DNA of 64,000 nucleotides from Kribbella sp. NBC_01245 (GCF_036226525.1 NZ_CP108487.1:7626001-7690000); one strand, 5' to 3'. Shown: positions 25,051 to 35,933, counted from the stretch's first letter. Program-made: numbers and translations. The notes: generated by a model not told the origin, from the sequence alone.

Positions 25051-25467
25051 TCAGCGCGGTCGGTCGGAGCCCGGCGTGGTGCAGCCGATCAGCACCACCG
25101 AGGTGGCGGCGCGCTGGGTGCTGACATCGGTGGTCAGCGTTTGCCGCCGCGGCGCGTCGGCCGCCACCGTGACGGTCACCTCACCCACCACGGAGAAGTC
25201 GGACGCCTTCGCCTGGACCCGGCAGGCGGCGATGACATCGTCGGTGCGCTCGACTTCGATCGTGGCCTTCGCGGTGGCCGGCGAGACGATCTCGAACCCG
25301 ATCAGCCGGGAGGCCACCGGCGGGGTCGAATGCTGCACGGCCACCCAGATCAGCCAGCCGAGCGCGGCGACGGCCAGCAACGCGCCGGCGACGATCAGTG
25401 GTCGGCGTGCACCCTTGCGGGACCGTCCGTAACGGGCGGCCAGATGGTCAGTGAGTGGGTCGGTCAC
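25051..25467 (-). CDS. DUF4307 single-pass membrane protein
   Basis: 138 residues: a short Arg-rich cytoplasmic N-terminus (ARYGRSRKGARR), one TM helix (about 25-45) and an extracytoplasmic beta-rich domain containing two Cys (IAACRV and LIGCTTPG). This matches DUF4307, found beside greA and mca in many actinobacteria. GTG 25467 is chosen because GAGGAG lies six bases before it; ATG 25494 is an alternative. Function unknown; the mca linkage hints at thiol metabolism but no more. Confidence 0.82.
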   Translation of the reverse strand: MTDPLTDHLAARYGRSRKGARRPLIVAGALLAVAALGWLIWVAVQHSTPPVASRLIGFEIVSPATAKATIEVERTDDVIAACRVQAKASDFSVVGEVTVTVAADAPRRQTLTTDVSTQRAATSVVLIGCTTPGSDRPR

Positions 25468-25491
25468 GCGGTCTCCTCGGGCTTCGGGGAC

Positions 25492-25497
25492 CATTGT
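25492..25497 (+). promoter_or_regulatory. Candidate leaderless -10 box CATTGT before mca
   Basis: CATTGT lies five bases before GTG 25503 with no room for a ribosome-binding site. Confidence 0.4.
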
Positions 25498-25502
25498 GTC
25501 TT

Positions 25503-26366
25503 GTGACCGAGAATCTCCGTCTGCTGCATGTCCACGCGCATCCCGACGACGAGTCGAGCAAGGGTGCCGCCTCGACGGCCAAGTACGTCACCGAGGGGGT
25601 CGACGTGATGGTCGCCACCTGTACCGGTGGCGAGCGCGGTTCGATCCTGAACCCGGCCATGGACCGTCCGGACGTGCTGGAGAACATCACCGAGATCCGC
25701 CGCCAGGAGATGGACCGGGCCCGCGAGATCCTCGGTGTCCGGCAGGAGTGGCTCGGCTGGGTCGACTCGGGCTTTCCCGAGGGCGATCCGCTGCCGCCGT
25801 TGCCGGATGGCTGCTTCGCCGCGCTCAAGGTGGAGGACGCCGCGGCCCCGCTAGTGCAGCTGATTCGCGAGTTCCGCCCGCAGGTCGTCACGACGTACGA
25901 CGAGAACGGGGGATACCCGCACCCGGATCACGTGATGTGCCACCAGATCACCGTGGCGGCGTTCGAGGCCGCTGGCGATCCCGACGCGTACCCGGGGCTC
26001 GGCGAACCGTGGCAGCCGCTGAAGCTCTACTACCACCACACCTTCCACCGCGAGCGTACGAAGGCGTTGCACGACGAGATGCTGCGGCGCGGCCTCGAAT
26101 CGCCGTACGCGGATCGGCTGAAGGACTGGAAGCCCGACCCGGAGAACGAGCGCCGCATCACCACCCGGGTGCCGTGCGCCGAGTACTTCGCCCTGCGGGA
26201 TCAGGCCTTGCTCGCGCATGCGACGCAGATCGATCCCGAAGGCCCCTGGTTCGCTTGCCCGCTGGAGGTTCACCAGGCGGCTTGGCCGACCGAGGATTAC
26301 GAGCTGGCGCGCAGTGTGGTCGAGCCGGCGCTGCCGGAGAACGACTTGTTCGCGGGCTTGCGCTGA
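25503..26366 (+). CDS. mca: Mycothiol S-conjugate amidase
   Basis: 287-residue LmbE-like zinc amidase. It cuts mycothiol-toxin conjugates into a mercapturic acid and GlcN-inositol. The zinc motif AHPDDE is near the N-terminus and a second ligand region is GGYPHPDH. The KYVTEGVDVMVATCTGGERG stretch and overall length fit Mca better than its paralogue MshB. It starts at GTG 25503 and appears leaderless. It marks the organism as a mycothiol-producing actinobacterium and sits in the conserved greA-DUF4307-mca order. Confidence 0.9.
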   Translation: MTENLRLLHVHAHPDDESSKGAASTAKYVTEGVDVMVATCTGGERGSILNPAMDRPDVLENITEIRRQEMDRAREILGVRQEWLGWVDSGFPEGDPLPPLPDGCFAALKVEDAAAPLVQLIREFRPQVVTTYDENGGYPHPDHVMCHQITVAAFEAAGDPDAYPGLGEPWQPLKLYYHHTFHRERTKALHDEMLRRGLESPYADRLKDWKPDPENERRITTRVPCAEYFALRDQALLAHATQIDPEGPWFACPLEVHQAAWPTEDYELARSVVEPALPENDLFAGLR

Positions 26367-26418
26367 CGTACCGAGGGCCTGCGCTGACGTACGAAATCGA
26401 TGATGAGAGACTGAAATC

Positions 26419-26673
26419 GTGATGATGATCGCTGCTTTGGCCCCGATGGGCGAGATCGACCCCAACACCGTCAAACCCGGCTGGGTGGCGTTGCTGATCA
26501 TCATCGCGCTCGGTGGCGCGACCTTCCTGCTCTGGCGCAACATGGGCAAGCAGATGAAGAAGATCCACTTCGATGCCGTCGACAACGACTCGCCAAAGGC
26601 CCCGGCTGAACCGGCCGATCCGGCCGACACGGCAGAGCGTCCGGATTCGGGTACAGAGCGCAAACCGGACTGA
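26419..26673 (+). CDS. Small single-pass membrane protein downstream of mca
   Basis: 84 residues. A hydrophobic helix at about 22-40 (WVALLIIIALGGATFLLW) is followed by a basic patch (RNMGKQMKKIHF) and an acidic Pro/Ala tail. From memory, a similar small protein follows mca in mycobacteria (Rv1083). Three start codons lie in a row (GTG-ATG-ATG). GTG 26419 is favoured because GAGACT stands six bases before it, the leaderless spacing used by neighbours. Function unknown. Confidence 0.75.
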   Translation: MMMIAALAPMGEIDPNTVKPGWVALLIIIALGGATFLLWRNMGKQMKKIHFDAVDNDSPKAPAEPADPADTAERPDSGTERKPD

Positions 26674-26677
26674 CTCC

Positions 26678-26683
26678 TATAGT
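26678..26683 (+). promoter_or_regulatory. Candidate leaderless -10 box TATAGT
   Basis: TATAGT is the best -10 hexamer in this part of the window. It lies six bases before GTG 26690, the start of a 12-codon ORF rather than of the CopD-like gene itself. Confidence 0.55.
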
Positions 26684-26689
26684 GATCGC

Positions 26690-26728
26690 GTGCTCATCCG
26701 TGGCGCCGCGATCGGCAACGTGTGGTGA
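26690..26728 (+). CDS. Twelve-codon leader ORF (MLIRGAAIGNVW)
   Basis: GTG 26690 follows TATAGT by exactly six bases, so a leaderless transcript would begin with this mini-ORF. It encodes MLIRGAAIGNVW and stops at TGA 26726-26728, overlapping GTG 26725 of the CopD-like gene (GTGA). This looks like a leader peptide feeding ribosomes to the main gene. It is too short to test by homology and could be chance. Confidence 0.4.
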   Translation: MLIRGAAIGNVW

Positions 26729-27735
26729 CGGGCCCTGCCGGCCCGCGCCACCGGCTACCCGGCCGCGTCGTGCTCGGGGGCTCTGCCGCGGTCACGTTGG
26801 CAGCCCTCGCCACGTTCATCGGTCTGCTCTCGACCGGCGCGATCGGTACTGACGGCGGTCTCGACCTCTCCAGCGGCGGCCTGGTCGTCGCCTGGACGTC
26901 ACCACTGGTCAGCCTGCTCATGGACCTCGCCACCATCGGTTGCGTTGGTGCTTTGCTGAGCGTGCTCTTCCTGCTGCGCACCGACGGCGGCCCGCTCGGA
27001 ACGCAGGGACAGCGCGCGGTCCGCGACGCCGGTAAGGCCGCGGTCGTCTGGAGCCTCGCGGCAGTGCTCGGCGCGCTCACCGCGGGTGCCAGCATTCTCG
27101 GCGTCTCCTTCCGCCTCTTGTTCGGCCGCTTGGGCTCGGCGCTGGCCTTGCCCGAGGTCCAAGCCCTGCTGGCCTCCGCGGTTCTGGCCGCACTCATCGC
27201 CGGTACGGCGGGCAGAATCCGCACCTCGCCGCGAACCATGACCGCCGGCGTTCTCGCCATCGCGGCGATCCTCCCGCCCGTACTGACGGCCTTCCCGCGC
27301 AACGAGCCGAACGTCGTACCGGCGGCTATCGGTCTGATCGTCCACGTGATCGCGGCAGTGGTCTGGATCGGCGGCCTCGCGGGCGTTGTCCGTTACGGCC
27401 GCGGCAGCCGGGTGGGACTGCCCCTGGTGCTGCGACGGTTCGACCGGGTCGCCACGATCGCCGCCATCGCCGTACTGCTGAGTGGTCTGTTGACCGGGCT
27501 GCTCCGCCAGACCGTCGTGAATGGCGGTCTATTCACCGGCGGGTACGGCGGACTGTTGCTGGCGAAGGCGGTCGCGTTCGTGCTGCTCATCGTGGGCGGC
27601 TTGTGGCACCGCCGTCAGGCCATCACCACCCTCGCGGATGTCGGCCGCCGCTTCTGGCGATTGGTCGCCGTCGAACTCTTCATCCTCGCGATCGCCATCG
27701 GCCTCTCCGTCGCAATGGCGCACACGCCGCTTTAG
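26725..27735 (+). CDS. CopD-like multi-pass membrane protein
   Basis: 336 residues with about eight TM helices. The C-terminal half has the CopD pattern: LIVHVIAAVVWIGGLAGVV, then a Gly-rich loop, LLLAKAVAFVLLIVGGLWHRR and a final helix ending SVAMAHTPL. It probably handles copper at the membrane, and is the second CopD-type protein in the window. Start is GTG 26725 (or GTG 26722), coupled to the 12-codon leader ORF. The last four bases overlap the convergent LuxR gene. Confidence 0.75.
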   Translation: MTGPAGPRHRLPGRVVLGGSAAVTLAALATFIGLLSTGAIGTDGGLDLSSGGLVVAWTSPLVSLLMDLATIGCVGALLSVLFLLRTDGGPLGTQGQRAVRDAGKAAVVWSLAAVLGALTAGASILGVSFRLLFGRLGSALALPEVQALLASAVLAALIAGTAGRIRTSPRTMTAGVLAIAAILPPVLTAFPRNEPNVVPAAIGLIVHVIAAVVWIGGLAGVVRYGRGSRVGLPLVLRRFDRVATIAAIAVLLSGLLTGLLRQTVVNGGLFTGGYGGLLLAKAVAFVLLIVGGLWHRRQAITTLADVGRRFWRLVAVELFILAIAIGLSVAMAHTPL

Positions 27736-29363
27736 ACGATGCCGTGCTGGACGGCGTAGGTGGCCGCCGCGGTCCGGGTTGAGGCGCCCAACTTGGCCAG
27801 GATGCTGCTCACGTGCCGATGGACGGTGCGCTCGCTGAGGAAGAGTTCGGTCGCGATCGCGGCATTGGTCTTGCCGGCAGCAACCAGTCGGAGCACTTCC
27901 AGTTCCCGCGGGCTCAGCCGATGCCGGTCACCGTCGGTTTGGTTCAGGAGCTCTCTGACCCGTGTCGCATCGGGCCGTGCGCCGAGCCGGGCAAAGCTGT
28001 TCAGCGCGGCGTGCAGCTCCATCGCGGCTCCTTCCTCGTCGTCGACCGCTTGACACGCGGCGGCCACCAACACCGACGCCCGGGCTGTTTCATACGGTGC
28101 GCCGAGTTCACGCCACCCCTGCGTGGCCTTGCGCAGGCAGGCCAGCGCCTCCGACGTCCGGCCTTCAGCCAGGGCGAGCGCTCCGCGCGCTTCGGCGACC
28201 TGCGCGCGCACGGCCGGAGTGGGATATCTCTGCTCGGCTTCCGCCATCTCGGCCAGGGACGCGCGCGCCTCGTCCCACCCGGCTGCCTCGATCGAGGCCG
28301 CGATCAGGGTCGGCAGGAGCAGGAATCGGCTGAGCGGCTCTTCCAGTTCGGCAAGGGCCCGGCGAAGTCCGGTCCGGGCGACCTCGACCGCACCGAGGCC
28401 GAGGTGGTGTTTCGCCAGGCCCGGCTGGGCCGAGCGACCGAGGCTGGTGGCACGCTCGTACGCGTCGAGTACACCCGAGTCGCCCCGCAGCCGGCGCATC
28501 TCGCCGAGTTCGTACCAGGCGTGGCCGGCCACGAGTTTGCCGTCGTGGGCGAGGTCGCGGCAGGCCTGCTCGAACTCCGCCGTCGCCCGTGGCCAGTCGC
28601 CGCGCAGGCGCATCAGCATCGCGCGATAGATCCGGCAGTTCGCGAAGTAGGCGCCTTCGAGTCGGTCGAGCTCTTGGAGCCACTGATCGAGCGCGACCGA
28701 CCACTCGCAGGCACGGCGTAATTCCTGCACTTCGTAGCAGGTGCCGATCGCGGCGCAGAACATCACGCTGGTGGTCCGGGGCGAGGTCATCCGGGTCAGC
28801 ACGCGCACCATCGCCTCGTCCAGCAAGGACAATCCGGCGTCCATGGCCCCGGATTTCAGCAGCGCACGGCCGCGCATCACGGACGCGATGGTGACCAGGT
28901 CCACGTCGCCGGCGGCGATGCCCCGCTCCACGGCCCGGTGCAGCAGTCCGGCCGCCGCCTCGAAATCGGCCTTGCCCAGGTACGCATAGGCCTCCGGCAC
29001 CAGCAGCCAACCGTCCGACGCGGAACCGTGCTGATCGGCCAGGGTGCGAGCCCGGACGACCCAGCCGTGGGCCAGCGCGAACTCGCCTCGGGCGAACACA
29101 TGGGCGCTCCACAGCCAGTACGCCGCGCTGGCCGCGGCATGGATCTCCCCGGCGCTCGCGTGGATCTCGAAGGCCCGGGCCAGAGCGCCGATCGCCTGGT
29201 CGATGCGGCCGGAGATCTGCGCGGCCTCAGCAGACCGGACGAGGTCGTCGACGCCCAGCGGTTCGAGGTGATCAGCGGCCGCGAACTCCGCGCACGCTTG
29301 CCCCCAGCGCGAGCCGTCGAAGTGCTCACGGGCCCGGGCGAGGTGGCTTCCGGCGTCGACCAT
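27732..29363 (-). CDS. LuxR-type regulator with helical (TPR-like) sensor region
   Basis: 543 residues. Residues 1-460 are Ala/Leu-rich helical pairs of TPR type; the last ~65 residues are a LuxR HTH (LSPRELEVLRLVAAGKTNAA, then FLSERTVHRHVSSILAKLG). There is no P-loop at the N-terminus, so it is not a full LAL-type ATPase regulator but a TPR-LuxR protein. GGAGGAC precedes ATG 29363. It is divergent from a small ABM-domain gene 164 bases away, which is the obvious target. Confidence 0.85.
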   Translation of the reverse strand: MVDAGSHLARAREHFDGSRWGQACAEFAAADHLEPLGVDDLVRSAEAAQISGRIDQAIGALARAFEIHASAGEIHAAASAAYWLWSAHVFARGEFALAHGWVVRARTLADQHGSASDGWLLVPEAYAYLGKADFEAAAGLLHRAVERGIAAGDVDLVTIASVMRGRALLKSGAMDAGLSLLDEAMVRVLTRMTSPRTTSVMFCAAIGTCYEVQELRRACEWSVALDQWLQELDRLEGAYFANCRIYRAMLMRLRGDWPRATAEFEQACRDLAHDGKLVAGHAWYELGEMRRLRGDSGVLDAYERATSLGRSAQPGLAKHHLGLGAVEVARTGLRRALAELEEPLSRFLLLPTLIAASIEAAGWDEARASLAEMAEAEQRYPTPAVRAQVAEARGALALAEGRTSEALACLRKATQGWRELGAPYETARASVLVAAACQAVDDEEGAAMELHAALNSFARLGARPDATRVRELLNQTDGDRHRLSPRELEVLRLVAAGKTNAAIATELFLSERTVHRHVSSILAKLGASTRTAAATYAVQHGIV

Positions 29364-29527
29364 CGGTGTCCTCCAGCTTCATCTTGCCACCGGCCGGCGT
29401 TGGGCAGAATTACCCATGCCTCAGGCCCCAAAATCCGGCCCGATCTGCCGAAGTGGGGACCTGCCCGCCGGCCGGATCGTGGAATCACCGGCCCGGACCC
29501 GTCGGGTCGCAACATCAGGAGGGCATC

Positions 29528-29923
29528 ATGACCGCACCATTCGTCTTCATCGGAACCCACCGGATCAAGCCGGGCAAGCGCGAGGCGTTCCATCGCCACT
29601 TCGCCGATTTCTGCACCGACGTCGTCGAGCCACAGGAGCCGAGACTGCTGTCGTTCTACGGCTACGCCGCGCCCGACTCCGACCTGGTCACCGTGGTCCA
29701 GGTGCACCCCGACCCGGAGTCGATGCTGACCCACATGGCAGTGGGCAAGGCGCACTTCGCCGAGGCGTACGCGGAGTATCTGGAGCCCGACAGCACCATC
29801 CAGGTCTACGGGACGCCGAACCCGGAGGTCCTGCAGACGATGGCCGCCCTCGCACAGGTGAGCGCTGACTCGGAGTCACCGGTCGTCGTTCGCGAGCCGT
29901 TCGCCGGCTTCGACCGACTCTGA
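29528..29923 (+). CDS. Antibiotic-biosynthesis-monooxygenase (ABM)-like dimeric barrel protein
   Basis: 131 residues with the ferredoxin-like alpha/beta pattern of ABM-fold proteins (FVFIGTHRIKPGKREAF, then SDLVTVVQVHPDPESMLTHM). Such proteins are small cofactor-free oxygenases or stress proteins; no catalytic residue can be assigned. ATG 29528 follows AGGAGG by a good spacing. Divergent from the LuxR gene, which probably controls it. Confidence 0.65.
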   Translation: MTAPFVFIGTHRIKPGKREAFHRHFADFCTDVVEPQEPRLLSFYGYAAPDSDLVTVVQVHPDPESMLTHMAVGKAHFAEAYAEYLEPDSTIQVYGTPNPEVLQTMAALAQVSADSESPVVVREPFAGFDRL

Positions 29924-29949
29924 CCCATACGCCGCTGGGCTAGTGCCAC

Positions 29950-29955
29950 TAGGCT
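29950..29955 (+). promoter_or_regulatory. Candidate leaderless -10 box TAGGCT
   Basis: TAGGCT is followed by seven bases and GTG 29963; no ribosome-binding site fits. Confidence 0.5.
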
Positions 29956-29962
29956 GACCTGG

Positions 29963-31945
<1,983 letters not shown>

Positions 31946-32055
31946 CAGCGCGGTCATTGCAGGTTTTCCCTGTCGTTTCGCTGGAATCCCTTGACTCGCG
32001 GCTCTGCGGGGTCGAGAGTTCTCCCTCAGTCGGATGTAACAGAACTCGCATGTCA

Positions 32056-32070
32056 TGACACGAAGTGTCA
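32056..32070. promoter_or_regulatory. Operator-like palindrome upstream of the M4 peptidase
   Basis: TGACAC-GAA-GTGTCA is a perfect 6-3-6 palindrome flanked by CATG on both sides, about 100 bases before the gene. Possible regulator site; the regulator is unknown. Confidence 0.4.
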
Positions 32071-32168
32071 CATGTTGGCAGTGGCACCGTTGTGTCATTC
32101 ATCCGGCGTCCCCATCTGTTATCGGTCGCTGCGCCCAAACAGCGACCACACCGTGAGGAGATGTTGTC

Positions 32169-34238
32169 TTGAAACGACTGACATCAGTAGGGGCGGTGGT
32201 CATGGTCGCAGCAGCGGGCATGTCCGTCTCGCCCGCTGGGGCGAGCCTGCCCACCGCAGGACTCCCCAACGCCGGCGTTGCCCAGCAGGCCGCACTCCAG
32301 GCCGAGCAGGGTCGCGCAGCGCAGACCGCAGCTGCCCTCAACCTGGGTAGCGGCGAGAAGCTCGTGGTCCGTGACGTGGTCAAGGACTCCGACGGCACCG
32401 AGTTCGTCCGGTACGACCGCACTTTCAACGGCCTGAAGGTTCTCGGCGGAGACCTGATCGTGCGCCGTGAGAAGGGCGCCATCTCCAAGGTGACCTACAA
32501 CCGCGGCGCCAAGTCGGTCGCGGTGGCGTCGACCACGCCCAAGGTGTCCGAGGCTTCGGCGGAGGCCAAGGGCGCAAAGGCGGCCGGGTACACCCCGAAG
32601 ACCAACAAGGGTGACCTGGTCATCTTCGCCGCCGACGGCAAGCCCCGCCTCGCGTACGAGGTGGTGACGACCGGCGTCAAGGCCGACCAGACGCCGTCGC
32701 AGCTGCACACCTACCTGGACGCGTCGACCGGCGCCGTGCTGGCGGCGAACGAGCGCGTCCGGACCGGTAACGGCAACTCGATGTACTCGGGCCAGGTGTC
32801 GATCGGCACCTCGAAGCCGGGTACGAACTACGAGCTGAAGGACACCGGTCGCGGTGGTAACAACACCACCGACCTGAACGGCGGCACGTCCGGCACGGGC
32901 ACCCTGTTCACCGACGCGGACGACACCTGGGGTACCGGTTCGCCCTCGAACCGGCAGACCGCCGGCGTCGACGCGCACTACGGTTCGCAGCTCACCTGGG
33001 ACTACTTCAAGAACGTGCACGGCCGGAACGGCATCTTCAACAACGGCGTCGGTGCGCGGTCCCGCGTGCACTACGGCAACGCCTACGTGAACGCCTTCTG
33101 GGACGGCACCCAGATGACCTACGGCGACGGCGCGGGCAACGTGAAGCCGCTGACCTCGATCGACGTCGCGGGTCACGAGATGAGCCACGGTGTCACCGAG
33201 GCCACCGCCGACCTGAACTACTTCGGTGACGCGGGCGGTCTGAACGAGTCCACCTCCGACATCTTCGGCACCCTGGTCGAGTTCTCCGCGAACAACACCT
33301 CGGACCCGGGCGACTACCTGATCGGCGAGAAGATCGACATCCGTGGCAACGGCACGCCGCTGCGCTACATGGACAAGCCGAGCAAGGACGGCCGGAGCTA
33401 CGACTGCTGGAGCAGCTCCGTCGGTGGCGCTGACCCGCACTACTCGTCGGGCCCGCTGAACCACTGGGCGTACCTGGCCGCTGAGGGCACCGGTAGCAAG
33501 GTCTTCGGTGGCGTCACCCACACCAGCACCGCCTGTGACGGCTCCACCATCACCGGTGTCGGCCGCGACGTGGTCGGCAAGGTCTGGTACCGCACGCTGA
33601 GCACCAAGCTCAGCTCGGGCAGCACCTACAAGGACGCTCGCGAGGGCGCCATCACCTCGGCCAAGGAGCTGTACGGCGCCACGTCCGCCCAGTGCAAGGG
33701 CATCGAGGCCGCCTTCACGGGTATCTCGGTCCCGGCCGGCGCCGCCAAGTGCGACGGCACCACGGAGCCGCCGACCGGTACCAACCGGCTCCTCAACCCG
33801 GGCTTCGAGTCCGGCGCGGTGAACTGGACCGGAACCGCCGGCGTCATCACCAGCAGCACCACCAAGCCGGCTCGCACCGGTAGCTGGAAGGCCTTCCTGA
33901 TGGGCAACGGCAACACCAGCACCGAGAACATCGGCCAGTCCGTCGCCATCCCGGCCACGGCCCCGTCCGCCTCGCTCTCGTTCTGGATCCGCATCGACAC
34001 GACGGAGACCACCAGCTCGACGGTCTACGACACGTTGAAGGTGCAGATCGTGGACGGTACGACCACGACCACGCTGGCGACTTACTCGAACCTGAACAAG
34101 AACACGACCTACACGCAGAAGACCTTCGACGTGTCGGCGTACAAGGGCAAGACCGTCACGGTGAAGTTCCTCGGCGCGGAGGACTACTCCCTCCAGACCA
34201 GCTTCGTCATCGACGACACCTCGCTGCTCGCCGGCTGA
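32169..34238 (+). CDS. Secreted M4 (thermolysin-like) metallopeptidase with C-terminal carbohydrate-binding-like domain
   Basis: 689 residues: signal peptide (about 1-26), FTP/PepSY-type propeptide (about 40-200), then the M4 catalytic domain. Zinc ligands are in HEMSH (H336-H340, with Glu337 catalytic) and GGLNES (Glu360). Residues about 538-689 form a galactose-binding-like beta-sandwich starting LLNPGFESG, nearly the same as that of the next gene. TTG 32169 is used as start because GAGGAG lies eight bases before it and KRLTS begins a signal peptide. It is exported and self-processed by family analogy. Confidence 0.92.
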   Translation: MKRLTSVGAVVMVAAAGMSVSPAGASLPTAGLPNAGVAQQAALQAEQGRAAQTAAALNLGSGEKLVVRDVVKDSDGTEFVRYDRTFNGLKVLGGDLIVRREKGAISKVTYNRGAKSVAVASTTPKVSEASAEAKGAKAAGYTPKTNKGDLVIFAADGKPRLAYEVVTTGVKADQTPSQLHTYLDASTGAVLAANERVRTGNGNSMYSGQVSIGTSKPGTNYELKDTGRGGNNTTDLNGGTSGTGTLFTDADDTWGTGSPSNRQTAGVDAHYGSQLTWDYFKNVHGRNGIFNNGVGARSRVHYGNAYVNAFWDGTQMTYGDGAGNVKPLTSIDVAGHEMSHGVTEATADLNYFGDAGGLNESTSDIFGTLVEFSANNTSDPGDYLIGEKIDIRGNGTPLRYMDKPSKDGRSYDCWSSSVGGADPHYSSGPLNHWAYLAAEGTGSKVFGGVTHTSTACDGSTITGVGRDVVGKVWYRTLSTKLSSGSTYKDAREGAITSAKELYGATSAQCKGIEAAFTGISVPAGAAKCDGTTEPPTGTNRLLNPGFESGAVNWTGTAGVITSSTTKPARTGSWKAFLMGNGNTSTENIGQSVAIPATAPSASLSFWIRIDTTETTSSTVYDTLKVQIVDGTTTTTLATYSNLNKNTTYTQKTFDVSAYKGKTVTVKFLGAEDYSLQTSFVIDDTSLLAG
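33781..34238 (+). repeat. Duplicated C-terminal domain, copy 1 (M4 peptidase)
   Basis: About 150 codons nearly identical to 35329-35788 in the M28 gene. Blocks such as GNGNTSTENIGQSVAIP and LATYSNLNKNT are unchanged. It marks domain duplication between unrelated catalytic cores. Confidence 0.85.
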
Positions 34239-34268
34239 ATCAGCCGGTAACAGCTTGACCGTTTGACC

Positions 34269-34310
34269 GTGTCCGGGGTGGGGCCTCCGCCCAGGCTCCA
34301 CCCCGGACAC
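34269..34310. terminator. Terminator hairpin between the two peptidase genes
   Basis: GTGTCCGGGGTGG (34269-34281) pairs perfectly with 34298-34310, and the loop adds a further GCCT/AGGC pair. It should separate the M4 and M28 transcripts. Confidence 0.8.
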
Positions 34311-34360
34311 TCCCTTGATCTGTGCCTTGTGTCGTTGTTCGAGGTTCGAGGAGGACCGCT

Positions 34361-35788
34361 ATGAGAACGTCTCTGCTCCGGGTGGCGACCGGACTCGGTG
34401 CGCTGGGCCTGACGGCCGCCACCGTATTGCTCGCTCCGTCCTCGGCCACCGCGGTCGAGTCGCCGGACATCTCTGTCACCAACACCAAGGCACACCTGGA
34501 CAAGCTCCAGGAGATCGCCACCGCCAACGGCGGCAACCGCTACACCGGTCGCCCCGGTTACAAGGCTTCCGCCGACTGGGTGAAGGCCAAGCTCGACGCC
34601 GCCGGATACACGACCACCATGCAGTCGTTCTCGACTTCCGCCGGTACGTCGTACAACGTGATCGCGGAATGGCCGCACGGCGACGCGAACCACGTCGTCA
34701 TGACCGGCGCGCACCTGGACAGCGTCAGCTCCGGCCCCGGTATCAACGACAACGGCACCGGTAGCTCGGGTGTGCTCGAAGTGGCCCTCGCGTACGCCGC
34801 CAGCGGCCAGACCCCGCGCAACCGCATCCGCTTCGGCTTCTGGGGTGCGGAGGAGATCGGCCTGCTCGGTTCGAAGTACTACGTCGGCCAACTGTCGGCG
34901 GCTGACAAGGACAAGCTCGAGCTGTACCTGAACTTCGACATGATCGGTTCGCCGAACCCGGGCTACTTCGTCTACAACGACAACCCGGCCGGCAATGGCG
35001 CTCGCGACGACCTCACGGCGTACTTCACCAGCAAGAGCATCCAGACCGAGTACATCGACGTCCAAGGCCGTTCCGATCACGCGGCCTTCCGCGCCTCGGG
35101 CATCGCGACGGCGGGCACGTTCACCGGCGCCGAGGGCATCAAGACCTCCGCGCAGGCGACCAAGTGGGGCGGTACGGCGGGCCAAGCGTACGACCCGTGC
35201 TACCACCGCTCCTGCGACAACATCAACAACCTGAACCTGACGGCGATCGACCGCAACATCGATGCCATCGGCCACATGGTCTGGAACTACGCGCAGAAGG
35301 ACTACGCCGATCCGGAGCCGCCCGTTGGCACGAACGTGGTCAAGAACCCGGGCTTCGAGTCTGGCGCGGTCAACTGGACCGGGACGTCCGGAGTTGTCAC
35401 GAGCAGCACTTCCAAGCCCGCGCACGGCGGCACTTGGAAGGCGTGGCTGATGGGCAACGGCAACACCAGCACCGAGAACATCGGGCAGTCCGTGGCCATC
35501 CCGTCAACGTCGACCGCAGCCACGTTGTCGCTGTGGATCCGCATCGATACGACCGAGACGACTAGCTCGACGGTCTACGACACGGTGAAGGTGCAGGTGG
35601 TGGACGGTACGACGACGACCACCCTGGCGACGTACTCGAACCTGAACAAGAACACGTCGTACGTGCAAAAGACGTTCAACGTCCTGCAATACAAGGGAAA
35701 GACCGTCACCCTGAAGTTCCTGGGCGCAGAAGACTCCTCCCTGCAAACCAGCTTCGTAATCGACGACGTCGCCCTAATCGCCAACTAG
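34361..35788 (+). CDS. Secreted M28 aminopeptidase with the same C-terminal domain
   Basis: 475 residues: signal peptide (about 1-30), M28 catalytic domain like Streptomyces griseus aminopeptidase, and a 150-residue C-terminal domain (about 324-475). Zinc-site motifs visible are TGAHLDS, GINDNGTGSSG, GAEEIGLLGS, LNFDMIGSPN and the late His in YDPCYHRSCDN. It should remove N-terminal hydrophobic residues from peptides outside the cell, finishing what the neighbouring M4 enzyme begins. ATG 34361 follows GAGGAGG by six bases; an upstream in-frame ATG is disregarded. Confidence 0.92.
   Translation: MRTSLLRVATGLGALGLTAATVLLAPSSATAVESPDISVTNTKAHLDKLQEIATANGGNRYTGRPGYKASADWVKAKLDAAGYTTTMQSFSTSAGTSYNVIAEWPHGDANHVVMTGAHLDSVSSGPGINDNGTGSSGVLEVALAYAASGQTPRNRIRFGFWGAEEIGLLGSKYYVGQLSAADKDKLELYLNFDMIGSPNPGYFVYNDNPAGNGARDDLTAYFTSKSIQTEYIDVQGRSDHAAFRASGIATAGTFTGAEGIKTSAQATKWGGTAGQAYDPCYHRSCDNINNLNLTAIDRNIDAIGHMVWNYAQKDYADPEPPVGTNVVKNPGFESGAVNWTGTSGVVTSSTSKPAHGGTWKAWLMGNGNTSTENIGQSVAIPSTSTAATLSLWIRIDTTETTSSTVYDTVKVQVVDGTTTTTLATYSNLNKNTSYVQKTFNVLQYKGKTVTLKFLGAEDSSLQTSFVIDDVALIAN
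35329..35788 (+). repeat. Duplicated C-terminal domain, copy 2 (M28 peptidase)
   Basis: Counterpart of 33781-34238. By eye about 85-90 % of residues match over 150 positions, with differences concentrated at the linker and the end. Confidence 0.85.
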
Positions 35789-35799
35789 TCCAACCCCGC

Positions 35800-35840
35800 A
35801 GCGCTGCTACTACCTACCGCCCGCAGGTAGTAGCAGCGCT
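35800..35840. terminator. Terminator hairpin after the M28 gene
   Basis: AGCGCTGCTACTACCT (35800-35815) pairs perfectly with 35825-35840 (16 bp, nine-base loop), followed by CACTTTTG. Confidence 0.85.
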
Positions 35841-35933
35841 CACTTTTGTTCCCCCACACACCGCCCGCTATCCGCCGCCTGCGGCACCCCGCCTGCCGCA
35901 TCCTGCACCCCGCCCGCCACCCTTGCCTTGCCT

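Noticed and set aside
32184..34310. 708-codon frame antisense to the M4 peptidase
   Set aside because: Long antisense frames are expected in high-GC DNA; its sequence is Val/Arg/Gly-rich with no recognisable domain, while the plus strand has intact M4 motifs.
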